A stretch of 29,108 bases of DNA from JABCPE02 sp963519075. Lineage in GTDB: Bacteria; Bacteroidota; Bacteroidia; Flavobacteriales; Weeksellaceae. The position numbers were made by a program, and so were the translations under genes. The stretch is from NCBI GenBank assembly GCA_963519075.1, contig CAUQMH010000012.1, positions 1-29,108 of the forward strand, given 5' to 3'. Within the stretch, counting starts at the first letter, position 1, and every line of letters starts with the position of its first letter. Positions 15,049-21,391 of the stretch are shown here, one piece after another. The notes below the pieces were generated by a model. The model was not told the origin of the DNA. It did no database searches and worked only from the letters and a program-made list of their open reading frames with translations.

Positions 15049-15078
15049 ATGTATATATTTTTATTTGATTACTTTCTG

Positions 15079-15104
15079 CAAAGTTAATTTATTAATTTGT
15101 CCAA
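15079..15104 (-). promoter_or_regulatory. Putative pgk promoter
   Basis: On the minus strand, TTGG (15101-15104) is followed by a 15-bp spacer and TAACTTTG (15079-15086), a full match to TAnnTTTG. The spacer is a little short of 17-23 bp. Predicted start near 15072 gives a leader of about 24 nt. Confidence 0.55.
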
Positions 15105-15159
15105 TAAAAATTTTAGTCAACAAAAAATTCCCCAAGCACCACACTATTACAATATTCAT

Positions 15160-15525
15160 TTTTTCTATTTAATTTAAAAAAGATATATGATGTATATTGT
15201 TATACAGCTGGGTTTAGTGGATAAATTTTTTATGAAAGTTTAGCACAAATATTTTAGCTAAAATTCATAGATAATTCACATCATAAAGCATTGATTTTAA
15301 ATTTATAAAAAGGCTTATCAACATTCGTGAATAAGTCTGAAATAAAGACAATGTGACCAAGTGTAATGTGAATAAGCCTATTCAAAAACAAATGTTTTTA
15401 TTTGAAAATAATTCTTGACTTGTGGGAAAATTTTTCTCATTAGAATTTTATTTCGGATTTCAAAATATTTTTTCTTGGAAGTTTTCCACATGGAATAAAG
15501 ATGTTTTTTCCTCATTAGCCACAGA
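15160..15525. other. Candidate chromosomal replication origin (oriC): DnaA-box cluster in the 549-bp non-coding gap 15049-15597
   Basis: The gap between pgk and the next lipoprotein gene has no plausible coding frame. Counting both strands, I find one exact match to TTATNCACA (15367-15375, minus) and near matches: TTATCCACT (15216-15224, minus), TAATTCACA (15272-15280, plus), TTATCAACA (15315-15323, plus), TTATTCACG (15326-15334, minus), TTTTCCACA (15482-15490, plus), TTAGCCACA (15515-15523, plus) and weaker TTTCCCACA (15421-15429, minus). That is eight in 308 bp. A tract of almost pure A/T at 15160-15204 lies beside the first box and could be the unwinding element. An inverted repeat, AGGCTTAT (15311-15318) and ATAAGCCT (15372-15379), encloses three of the boxes. 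Known: Bacteroidota origins need not sit beside dnaA. Inferred: this is oriC. Not shown: a GC-skew switch. Confidence 0.55.
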
Positions 15526-15533
15526 CATTGTTA

Positions 15534-15572
15534 ATAAAAAAATCAGATTCAGTTTTTGAGGCTGAACCTGAT
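15534..15572 (-). terminator. Intrinsic terminator after the 235-aa lipoprotein gene
   Basis: Read on the minus strand, ATCAGGTTCAG (15562-15572) pairs with CTGAATCTGAT (15542-15552), with one G-U pair and a 9-nt loop. A run of seven T follows. This marks the right boundary of the candidate origin. Confidence 0.8.
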
Positions 15573-15597
15573 GAAAAGTACCTATTTAGCTTGGTTT

Positions 15598-16305
15598 TTA
15601 TTTCGTAGTAATTGTTATAAAAGAATCATCGTTTTTGAATTTAAATCCTTTTTTCCTTACATCATCTATATTAAACTTTATTTCTACCGTGTTGTTATTT
15701 ACTTTTCTTACCAAATCATGTTTTCCTTCTATTTTCTTTATATCTGAATTGAAATGGAAAGTTACCCGATAGTCTTTAGTAAATATCATCCAATCTAAAT
15801 CAGATTCTTTATCTTTATTTTTTTTGACAAGTATATCATTTAATACAGAAGTGTTTATTTTCAAGGTTTTTCCGTCCCATTCATTTCTGGAGAACAAATC
15901 AAGAATTGGTAAGGATTTTTCCTCTTTTTTATTGAACATAATGGACAATTCTTTATTAGTCAGTTTATCAGTTTTAAAGGAAATATCTGTAAGATCATCC
16001 TTATCATAGCTGCCTTTTACATATATTTTTTTCATTACTGCTATGGTGTCTGGAGCGGTGATTCTTTCTTTTTTATCCTTTTTTAGGTTCATCTCATACA
16101 AGCTGGTCCATTCTTTTGGGAGGTCATCTTTATCTTTCTTACCCTTCTTATTCTCATCTTTAAAGATTTTCGCTGCTTCCTTCCCATCTATGTCCATCAC
16201 TATACTCTGTGTTTTGTCTTTGTGCAGGGTAATATCAGCGGTTACATTACACGAAACCAAGGTCATCGCTAGACCTATCATCCAAAAATAAATCTTATTT
16301 TTCAT
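15598..16305 (-). CDS. Unrecognised Lys/Asp-rich lipoprotein, 235 aa
   Basis: Lipoprotein signal with lipobox TLVSC, so Cys19 is the expected lipidated residue. The mature protein starts NVTADITLHKDKTQSIVMDIDG and is rich in Lys and Asp, with a long charged stretch near residues 48-63 (KDENKKGKKDKDD). The predicted structure is mostly beta, with alternating patterns such as YRVTFHFNSDIKKIEGKHDL and VEIKFNIDDV. I do not recognise a named family; the arrangement is reminiscent of LppM-like lipoproteins, but I cannot confirm that. It is 76 bp downstream of sodA on the same strand and ends in a clear terminator. Confidence 0.8.
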   Translation of the reverse strand: MKNKIYFWMIGLAMTLVSCNVTADITLHKDKTQSIVMDIDGKEAAKIFKDENKKGKKDKDDLPKEWTSLYEMNLKKDKKERITAPDTIAVMKKIYVKGSYDKDDLTDISFKTDKLTNKELSIMFNKKEEKSLPILDLFSRNEWDGKTLKINTSVLNDILVKKNKDKESDLDWMIFTKDYRVTFHFNSDIKKIEGKHDLVRKVNNNTVEIKFNIDDVRKKGFKFKNDDSFITITTK

Positions 16306-16381
16306 TGCAATAAATTTTTGTCTAAATTTAATAAAAAAATTGGAACAAATTCATATAAAATTCATCCCAATTTTTTCTTTC

Positions 16382-16975
16382 TTATTTGTTGTAAAGTTCC
16401 TCTACTTTGTCCCAGTTAATGACTTCAAAAAATGCACTGATGTAGTCTGGTCTTCTGTTTTGGTAATTTAGATAATATGCGTGTTCCCAGACATCTATCC
16501 CTAGAATAGGCGTTCCAGAGCAGCCAGCATTCGGCATCAGCGGGTTGTCCTGATTCGGAGTGGAGCAGATTTCTACTTCGCCGTTTTCTTTTTTACATAG
16601 CCAAGCCCATCCAGAACCGAATCTTGTCTTAGCAGCCTCTGAAAAATCAGCTTTGAATTTCTCAAAACCGCCATAGTTTTCTATCGCTTTTTTCACATTT
16701 CCCACAGGTTCTTTAGCTCCATTGGGAGTTAGAATTTCCCAGAAAAGAGAGTGGTTGTAGTGTCCTCCTCCATTGTTTCTCAGCGCGGGTGCTTCTGCTG
16801 CCTTACAGATTTCTTCTATGCTTTTCCCTTCTAGGTTGGTTCCCTCTATGGCTTTATTAAGATTATCTATATACGCCTGATGATGTTTGGTATGGTGGAT
16901 TTCCATAGTTTTGGCATCTATTGTAGGTTCTAGTGCATCGTATGCATATTCTAGTTTAGGTAAGTTAAATGACAT
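16382..16975 (-). CDS. sodA: Superoxide dismutase, Mn-type
   Basis: Dismutes superoxide to O2 and H2O2. 197 aa, no signal peptide, so cytoplasmic. Metal ligands by motif are His27 (MEIHHTKHH), His75 (GGGHYNHSLFW), Asp161 and His165 (DVWEHAYY). The Mn-preferring pattern is seen: GGG before HYNHSLFW rather than the Gln of Fe enzymes, and Gln142 in PNQDNPL at the position of the Mn-type second-sphere Gln. Cambialistic use of Fe cannot be excluded. A promoter lies just upstream. The gene is followed after 76 bp by a lipoprotein gene on the same strand. Confidence 0.95.
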   Translation of the reverse strand: MSFNLPKLEYAYDALEPTIDAKTMEIHHTKHHQAYIDNLNKAIEGTNLEGKSIEEICKAAEAPALRNNGGGHYNHSLFWEILTPNGAKEPVGNVKKAIENYGGFEKFKADFSEAAKTRFGSGWAWLCKKENGEVEICSTPNQDNPLMPNAGCSGTPILGIDVWEHAYYLNYQNRRPDYISAFFEVINWDKVEELYNK

Positions 16976-17000
16976 AATATATTCTATTTAAAAATTCAGC

Positions 17001-17033
17001 CAAAAGTAAATAAAAATCAAATATTATAATCAA
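17001..17033 (-). promoter_or_regulatory. Putative sodA promoter
   Basis: On the minus strand TTG (17031-17033), a 22-bp spacer and TACTTTTG (17001-17008) match TTG-N17-23-TAnnTTTG. Start of transcription would be near 16995, 20 nt before the ATG. Confidence 0.65.
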
Positions 17034-17073
17034 TTTTCCCAAGAGATTTTATCAATGATTGAAATATATGCAT

Positions 17074-17081
17074 TAACTTTG
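17074..17081 (+). promoter_or_regulatory. Putative -7 element for the 127-aa lipoprotein gene
   Basis: TAACTTTG matches TAnnTTTG and would start transcription near 17087, about 50 nt before the gene. The nearest TTG (17059-17061) is only 12 bp away, so the -33 part is weak. It sits back-to-back with the sodA promoter. Confidence 0.4.
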
Positions 17082-17137
17082 AGATAAATTTTAAGTAGAA
17101 TTTTTGTGATTTTTTTAATTGATTTTAAATTTAAAAA

Positions 17138-17521
17138 ATGATGAAAAAGAAATTATTTTATGGTGTTTTTCTATTGATGAGTTTATTTTCTTGCGAGAGA
17201 ATGATAGATAATTATTGGAAGGAACAAGAAAGAAAAAACTACACCTCGCCCTATATGGGAACTTGGACAGGAACTTACATAGGAGATGAAAGAGGGACTT
17301 TCACTTTGGAAGTATCAAAAAGCGGCTACATGAAAAGAGTAACAAGGACTTCGGGAACTTTTTATGAAGAACAAAGCATGGGCTGTGTGCTGCATGATGG
17401 AACATTGCAGCAGGTGTATTCGGGAGATTCTAAATTTATGATTCAAGGAAGTCTGCGTTTTGGGAAGGGCGAGTGGAAAAAAGAGGGACAAAGAGGCACT
17501 TGGGTAGCCACGAGGAGATAA
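17138..17521 (+). CDS. Unrecognised small lipoprotein, 127 aa
   Basis: Type II signal MMKKKLFYGVFLLMSLFSC with lipobox SLFSC; the true first Met may be at 17138 or 17141. The mature domain is short and beta-rich, with MGTWTGTYIGDERGTFTLEVSKSGYMKR near its start and GKGEWKKEGQRGTWVATRR at its end. The repeated G-T-W pattern suggests a small barrel or lipocalin-like fold, which is only inference. It precedes the tannase-like gene by 45 bp on the same strand, so the two may be co-transcribed. A T-run follows the stop but no hairpin is visible. Confidence 0.75.
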   Translation: MMKKKLFYGVFLLMSLFSCERMIDNYWKEQERKNYTSPYMGTWTGTYIGDERGTFTLEVSKSGYMKRVTRTSGTFYEEQSMGCVLHDGTLQQVYSGDSKFMIQGSLRFGKGEWKKEGQRGTWVATRR

Positions 17522-17566
17522 ATTTTTTTTTTAAATAAAATTATATTTACATAAACAATTAGTCAA

Positions 17567-19075
17567 ATGAAAAAAACAGCAATAGGAATTATGGCAGTGG
17601 CGGCTTCTATGATGCACGCCCAGTCCAAAGAGTATTCTCTGAATTTTGATTCAGAAAAATACACCATAAAAACGGCTCAGGTCGCAGGAAAAGAAATTTC
17701 TTTCAGAGCTTACGAAGATGTAGTCTATGTCAGCCATCCTGTGGATGTACGATATCAGAGTATGAACATTTATATCCCTGTGGAATACTACGAGGGAAAA
17801 AACATCAGAAAGTATAATGCTGATACAGCGCCTATTTTCCTCCCAAATGATGTAGGTAGATATATGTCCTCACAAGCAGGAGAGCCAATAAAAGACCGAA
17901 TAACAGGCAAGGACAATGCTATCCTTGTCGCCCTGTCCAAAGGCTATGTAGTGGCATCTCCAGGAGCAAGAGGGCGTAAACTTACTAATGATAAAGCACA
18001 ATACATTGGCAAAGCTCCTGCTGCGATAGTAGATTTAAAGGCGGCGGTGAGGTATCTTAGATTTAATGATAAAATAATGCCGGGTAATGCCGAAAAAATC
18101 ATTTCTAACGGAACAAGAGCAGGCGGAGCCCTTTCAGCGCTTTTGGGAGCGAGTGGAAATCAGAAAATTTATCATTCTTACTTGAATGAATTAGGCGCTG
18201 CTGCTGCGAGAGATGATATTTTTGCGGTCTCTGCCTATTGCCCAATTACCAATCTTGACAATGCTGATGCAGCCTACGAATGGCAGTATGGACATGTGAA
18301 GGATTATAAGGTAATAAATCTTGTCCATCCTGGTTATATTGAGATATTCACAGAAACCTTGACTGAGGAACAAATCGCTGTTCAGCCCAAACTGGCTGCT
18401 ATGTTTCCTAAATATGTGAATTCCTTAAAACTAAAAGATGAAAACGGAAAAACATTGATGCTCAATGAAAAAGGAGAAGGAACATTCAAAGAATATATAA
18501 AAAAATATGTGATAAATTCAGCTAATAAAGCCATCTCGGAAGGAAATGATTTGAGTAAATATTCTTGGCTTGAGTTTAAAAATAAAAAAGTAGTAGGGCT
18601 GGATTTTAAAACTTATTCCAAAGAATATCTTTCTAGAAGTAAATCCGCTCCTGCGTTTGATGCCTTGGATTTATCCGCTGGAGAGAACAATTTGTTTGGA
18701 GATTTAACGGTTGATAATAAACATTTTACAAAATTTTCTTTTGATAATAATACAGCCAAGTTTTTCATAACAGAATATCCTGTCGAAGGTGGAGCCAGAA
18801 CATATGAATATACAAAAGCCGAAATGGCAGATGTGGATATCGTAAAAATGATGAATCCGATGAATTTCATTAAAAACACCTCCACCCAAAACTGGAGAAT
18901 AAGACACGGCGCCAAAGATGCAGATACTTCCCTTGCGATTTCTACAATTCTAGCGACTACTCTTAGAAATCATAAAAAAGCTGTAGATTTTGCTATGCCT
19001 TGGGACATAGTACACAGAGGCGACTATGATTTGGAAGAACTTTTCGAATGGATAGATAAAATCTCAACAAAATAA
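17567..19075 (+). CDS. Secreted tannase-family (subtype B) alpha/beta-hydrolase homologue lacking the nucleophilic Ser
   Basis: 502 aa with signal peptide MKKTAIGIMAVAASMMHAQ. Family features of bacterial subtype B tannases/feruloyl-esterase relatives: KGYVVASPGARGR, KAPAAIVDLKAAVRYLRFND, GNAEKIISNGTRAGGALSALLGASGN, and the C-terminal RHGAKDADTSLAISTILAT and PWDIVHRGDYDLEELFEWID. The Asp and His of the triad are present, Asp451 and His483. Their 32-residue spacing equals that of Asp419/His451, which I recall for Lactobacillus plantarum tannase. The nucleophile elbow normally reads GTSAGG; here it is GTRAGG, with Arg184 (AGA, 18116-18118) where Ser should be. The protein is otherwise full length. 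It may be catalytically dead, repurposed, or carry a point mutation. Ends at a shared terminator with rho. Confidence 0.85.
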   Translation: MKKTAIGIMAVAASMMHAQSKEYSLNFDSEKYTIKTAQVAGKEISFRAYEDVVYVSHPVDVRYQSMNIYIPVEYYEGKNIRKYNADTAPIFLPNDVGRYMSSQAGEPIKDRITGKDNAILVALSKGYVVASPGARGRKLTNDKAQYIGKAPAAIVDLKAAVRYLRFNDKIMPGNAEKIISNGTRAGGALSALLGASGNQKIYHSYLNELGAAAARDDIFAVSAYCPITNLDNADAAYEWQYGHVKDYKVINLVHPGYIEIFTETLTEEQIAVQPKLAAMFPKYVNSLKLKDENGKTLMLNEKGEGTFKEYIKKYVINSANKAISEGNDLSKYSWLEFKNKKVVGLDFKTYSKEYLSRSKSAPAFDALDLSAGENNLFGDLTVDNKHFTKFSFDNNTAKFFITEYPVEGGARTYEYTKAEMADVDIVKMMNPMNFIKNTSTQNWRIRHGAKDADTSLAISTILATTLRNHKKAVDFAMPWDIVHRGDYDLEELFEWIDKISTK

Positions 19076-19090
19076 AACTCCTAAAAACGA

Positions 19091-19120
19091 AAAACCTCGG
19101 AATTTCCGAGGTTTTTTTTA
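19091..19120. terminator. Bidirectional intrinsic terminator between hydrolase and rho
   Basis: Stem AAAACCTCGGAA (19091-19102) and TTCCGAGGTTTT (19104-19115), with a T8 tract on the plus side and an A-rich tract on the minus side. It can end both convergent transcripts and slightly overlaps the rho stop codon. Confidence 0.88.
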
Positions 19121-20761
19121 TTTGTTCATAGACATTAGGAATTCTTCGTTGTTCAGAGTTGCTTTCATTTGTTTTTCTACAAATTCCATAGCTTCTACAG
19201 GATTCATATCAGAAAGATATTTTCTTAAAATCCACATTCTCTGCTGAGTAGTTTCATCATGAAGCAGGTCGTCCCTTCTCGTGCTGGAAGCCACCAAATC
19301 CACCGCAGGGAAAACCCTTTTATTGGCAATTTTTCTATCCAGCAAGAGTTCCATATTTCCTGTTCCTTTGAATTCTTCAAAAATCACCTCATCCATTTTA
19401 GAACCTGTGTCTATCAGAGCTGTAGCGATGATGGTCAAAGAACCGCCGCCTTCTATTTTTCTAGCCGCTCCGAAAAATCTTTTTGGTTTGTGCAGTGCAT
19501 TGGCATCTACTCCACCAGAGAGGATTTTTCCAGAAGCAGGAGTTACCGTGTTATAGGCTCTTGCCAGACGAGTGATAGAATCTAGTAAAATCACTACATC
19601 ATGTCCGCACTCTACCATTCTTTGGGCTTTTGACAGAACTAGATTGGCTACTTTTACATGTTTTTCTGCCGCTTCATCAAAGGTAGAAGCGATTACTTCT
19701 GCATTCACACTTCGCTGCATATCAGTCACTTCCTCTGGTCTTTCATCTATCAGAAGAATCATCATATAGGCTTCTGGGTGATTTGCCGAGATGGAATTAG
19801 CAATGTCTTTTAGGAGCATGGTTTTCCCTGTTTTAGGCTGTGCTACTATCATTGCTCTTTGTCCTTTTCCTATTGGAGCGAATAGATCTACTATTCTGGT
19901 AGAAAGTGTGGAATTTTTTCCAGTTAAATTAAATTTCTCTTGTGGAAATAGCGGAGTAAGATATTCAAAAGCTACTCTGTCTTTGATGAAATGAAGGTCT
20001 CTGCCATTTACTTCCAATGCTTTTTGAAGCGAAAAATATTTTTCTCCTTCTTTTGGAAGTCGGACGATACCTTTCACAGTATCACCAGTTTTTAGACCAT
20101 AGTTTCTGATTTGGTTGGTAGAGACAAATACATCATCTGGGGAAGAAATATAATTGAAATCCGAAGAACGGAGGAATCCATAGTTATCAGGAAGAATCTC
20201 TAAAACACCCTCTACGATTACGATATTGTCAAAATTAAATTCCTTTTTAGGAGGATTTTGCTCTTCGTTTTCAGGTTCTTTGTTTTCTGATTGTTTTGAG
20301 TTTTCTTTTTGTTTGTTTTTCTTTTTTAGAGGTTTTTCTCCTTCATTGGTTTTCTCTTCCAAAATATTTTCCTCTACTGCCGCAGCTGGAGCATTAGCTT
20401 CTTTTGTATTTTTAGGAGATTTTTTAGCTTTTGGAGTAGTTTTTTTCTCCTCTTTTGCAGGTTTTTCGGTTTTTGATTCTGTTTCTTCTTTTTTGTCCAA
20501 AATATTTTCTTCCGCAGATTTTTCTACTCTTTTTCTAGTAGTTTTTTTCTCTGGAGTTTGGTTTTCAGTGGTGTTCTCAGGTTTTTCTTCGGTTGCATTA
20601 TAGTATTCTTTTGCTACTTTGGGATTTGCAGCTTGAAAGTCAAGAATAGCGAAAACCTTATCATTTTCTGTGCTGTTTCTTGCTACTTTAATGCCTAAAT
20701 CTTTACAAATTTTAGTCAATTCTGTTGTAGATTTTGACTGTAGGCTTTCAATGTTAAACAT
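19118..20761 (-). CDS. rho: Transcription termination factor Rho with long disordered insert
   Basis: RNA-dependent ATPase/translocase that terminates transcription, cytoplasmic hexamer. 547 aa versus about 420 in E. coli. Residues 1-48 are Rho_N (SLQSKSTTELTKICKDLGI). Residues about 57-172 are a low-complexity Lys/Glu/Thr/Pro/Asn-rich insert, containing ENIL twice (86-89 and 131-134). Residues about 180-255 are the cold-shock RNA-binding domain (GVLEILPDNYGFLRS). The ATPase core has Walker A AQPKTGKT (307-314), Walker B VVILLDS and the Q/R-loop region SGGVDANALHKPKRFFGAARKIEGGGSLT. Inserts of this kind are known in Bacteroidota Rho and have been linked to condensate formation in Bacteroides. 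A divergent promoter is shared with a DUF4293 gene; the leader is about 95 nt. Confidence 0.97.
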   Translation of the reverse strand: MFNIESLQSKSTTELTKICKDLGIKVARNSTENDKVFAILDFQAANPKVAKEYYNATEEKPENTTENQTPEKKTTRKRVEKSAEENILDKKEETESKTEKPAKEEKKTTPKAKKSPKNTKEANAPAAAVEENILEEKTNEGEKPLKKKNKQKENSKQSENKEPENEEQNPPKKEFNFDNIVIVEGVLEILPDNYGFLRSSDFNYISSPDDVFVSTNQIRNYGLKTGDTVKGIVRLPKEGEKYFSLQKALEVNGRDLHFIKDRVAFEYLTPLFPQEKFNLTGKNSTLSTRIVDLFAPIGKGQRAMIVAQPKTGKTMLLKDIANSISANHPEAYMMILLIDERPEEVTDMQRSVNAEVIASTFDEAAEKHVKVANLVLSKAQRMVECGHDVVILLDSITRLARAYNTVTPASGKILSGGVDANALHKPKRFFGAARKIEGGGSLTIIATALIDTGSKMDEVIFEEFKGTGNMELLLDRKIANKRVFPAVDLVASSTRRDDLLHDETTQQRMWILRKYLSDMNPVEAMEFVEKQMKATLNNEEFLMSMNK

Positions 20762-20862
20762 ATAAATATTTAGTAAATGTAATTAAAATCAATGTAAAAT
20801 TAAGATGTAAATTAGGAACAAATGATAGAAGTCCACTGCTCCTCTAATCGAAAAATATGTTG

Positions 20863-20891
20863 CAAATCTACACTATTTTTGATAAATACAA
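20863..20891 (-). promoter_or_regulatory. Putative rho promoter
   Basis: Minus-strand TTG (20889-20891), an 18-bp spacer and TAGATTTG (20863-20870) fit the Bacteroidota consensus. Transcription would start near 20856, leaving a roughly 95-nt leader, long for this window. Its -33 element lies between the -33 and -7 elements of the oppositely directed DUF4293 promoter. Confidence 0.65.
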
Positions 20892-20909
20892 AAAAATATT
20901 TTATTTTTG
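20878..20909 (+). promoter_or_regulatory. Putative DUF4293 promoter, possibly leaderless transcript
   Basis: TTTG (20878-20881), a 20-bp spacer and TATTTTTG (20902-20909) match the consensus. The predicted start of transcription falls at about 20914-20915, on or next to the ATG, so the mRNA could be leaderless. This also argues against the longer frame starting at 20857. Confidence 0.65.
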
Positions 20910-20913
20910 CACC

Positions 20914-21291
20914 ATGTTACAAAGAATACAGACCATATTTATTCTCATTGCAGGGCTTGCCACTGTGGGACTTTTTTTGACATCAAAAGATGTTGAAATT
21001 CCAGGGTTTTTGGGCGGAGTAGGATTTTTGGGAGCGGTGGAATTCATCTGTATTTTTATGTACAAAAATAGAAGAAGACAAATACTGCTGAATAATTTCA
21101 GTATTGTTATAAACGCTTTGTTGATAGGGTTATTGGTTTATTGGTTACTAAATTTACCTGGAGGAATGGATTTTCCTGAGAAAGGTATTGAGCCAGTATT
21201 TCCGCTGATTTCTATTGTGTTTTTATTTATGGCAAATAAAAATATCCATAGAGATGAGAGGCTTGTAAAATCTGTAGACAGACTCCGATAG
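20914..21291 (+). CDS. DUF4293 family membrane protein
   Basis: 125 aa with four predicted membrane helices (IFILIAGLATVGLFL; the FLGGVGFLGAVEFICIFMY region; IVINALLIGLLVYWLL; PLISIVFLFMANK). The opening MLQRIQTIFILIA is the hallmark of DUF4293, a Bacteroidota-restricted integral membrane family of unknown function. In related genomes I recall it beside rho, as here (divergent). I chose the ATG at 20914 because the family begins at MLQRIQT and because a promoter -7 element ends five bases before it; an in-frame ATG at 20857 would lie upstream of the transcript. A terminator follows directly. Confidence 0.85.
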   Translation: MLQRIQTIFILIAGLATVGLFLTSKDVEIPGFLGGVGFLGAVEFICIFMYKNRRRQILLNNFSIVINALLIGLLVYWLLNLPGGMDFPEKGIEPVFPLISIVFLFMANKNIHRDERLVKSVDRLR

Positions 21292-21315
21292 CTATACAAC
21301 GATTTATTTTGAGTG

Positions 21316-21346
21316 AAAAACCAGTCTTTTTTTGGCTGGTTTTTTT
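21316..21346 (+). terminator. Intrinsic terminator after DUF4293 gene
   Basis: AAAAACCAGTC (21316-21326) pairs with GGCTGGTTTTT (21334-21344), with one G-U pair and a T7 loop. A T-tract follows. Confidence 0.85.
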
Positions 21347-21391
21347 GTATAAGAAAAAAATTGTAATTTGGTCAGTTGAAATTTTTATTTG

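Noticed and set aside
15556..15747. Small open frame overlapping the end of the 235-aa lipoprotein gene and its terminator
   Set aside because: It lies antisense to a convincing lipoprotein and across an intrinsic terminator, with no protein-like composition.
17522..17566. T12 tract after the 127-aa lipoprotein gene as a terminator
   Set aside because: No stable hairpin precedes the T-run, so read-through into the tannase-like gene is more likely.
20226..20603. Open frame of 125 codons antisense to the Rho insert
   Set aside because: It is the mirror of the low-complexity Lys/Glu-rich segment (giving Phe/Ser runs), with no start context or family resemblance.
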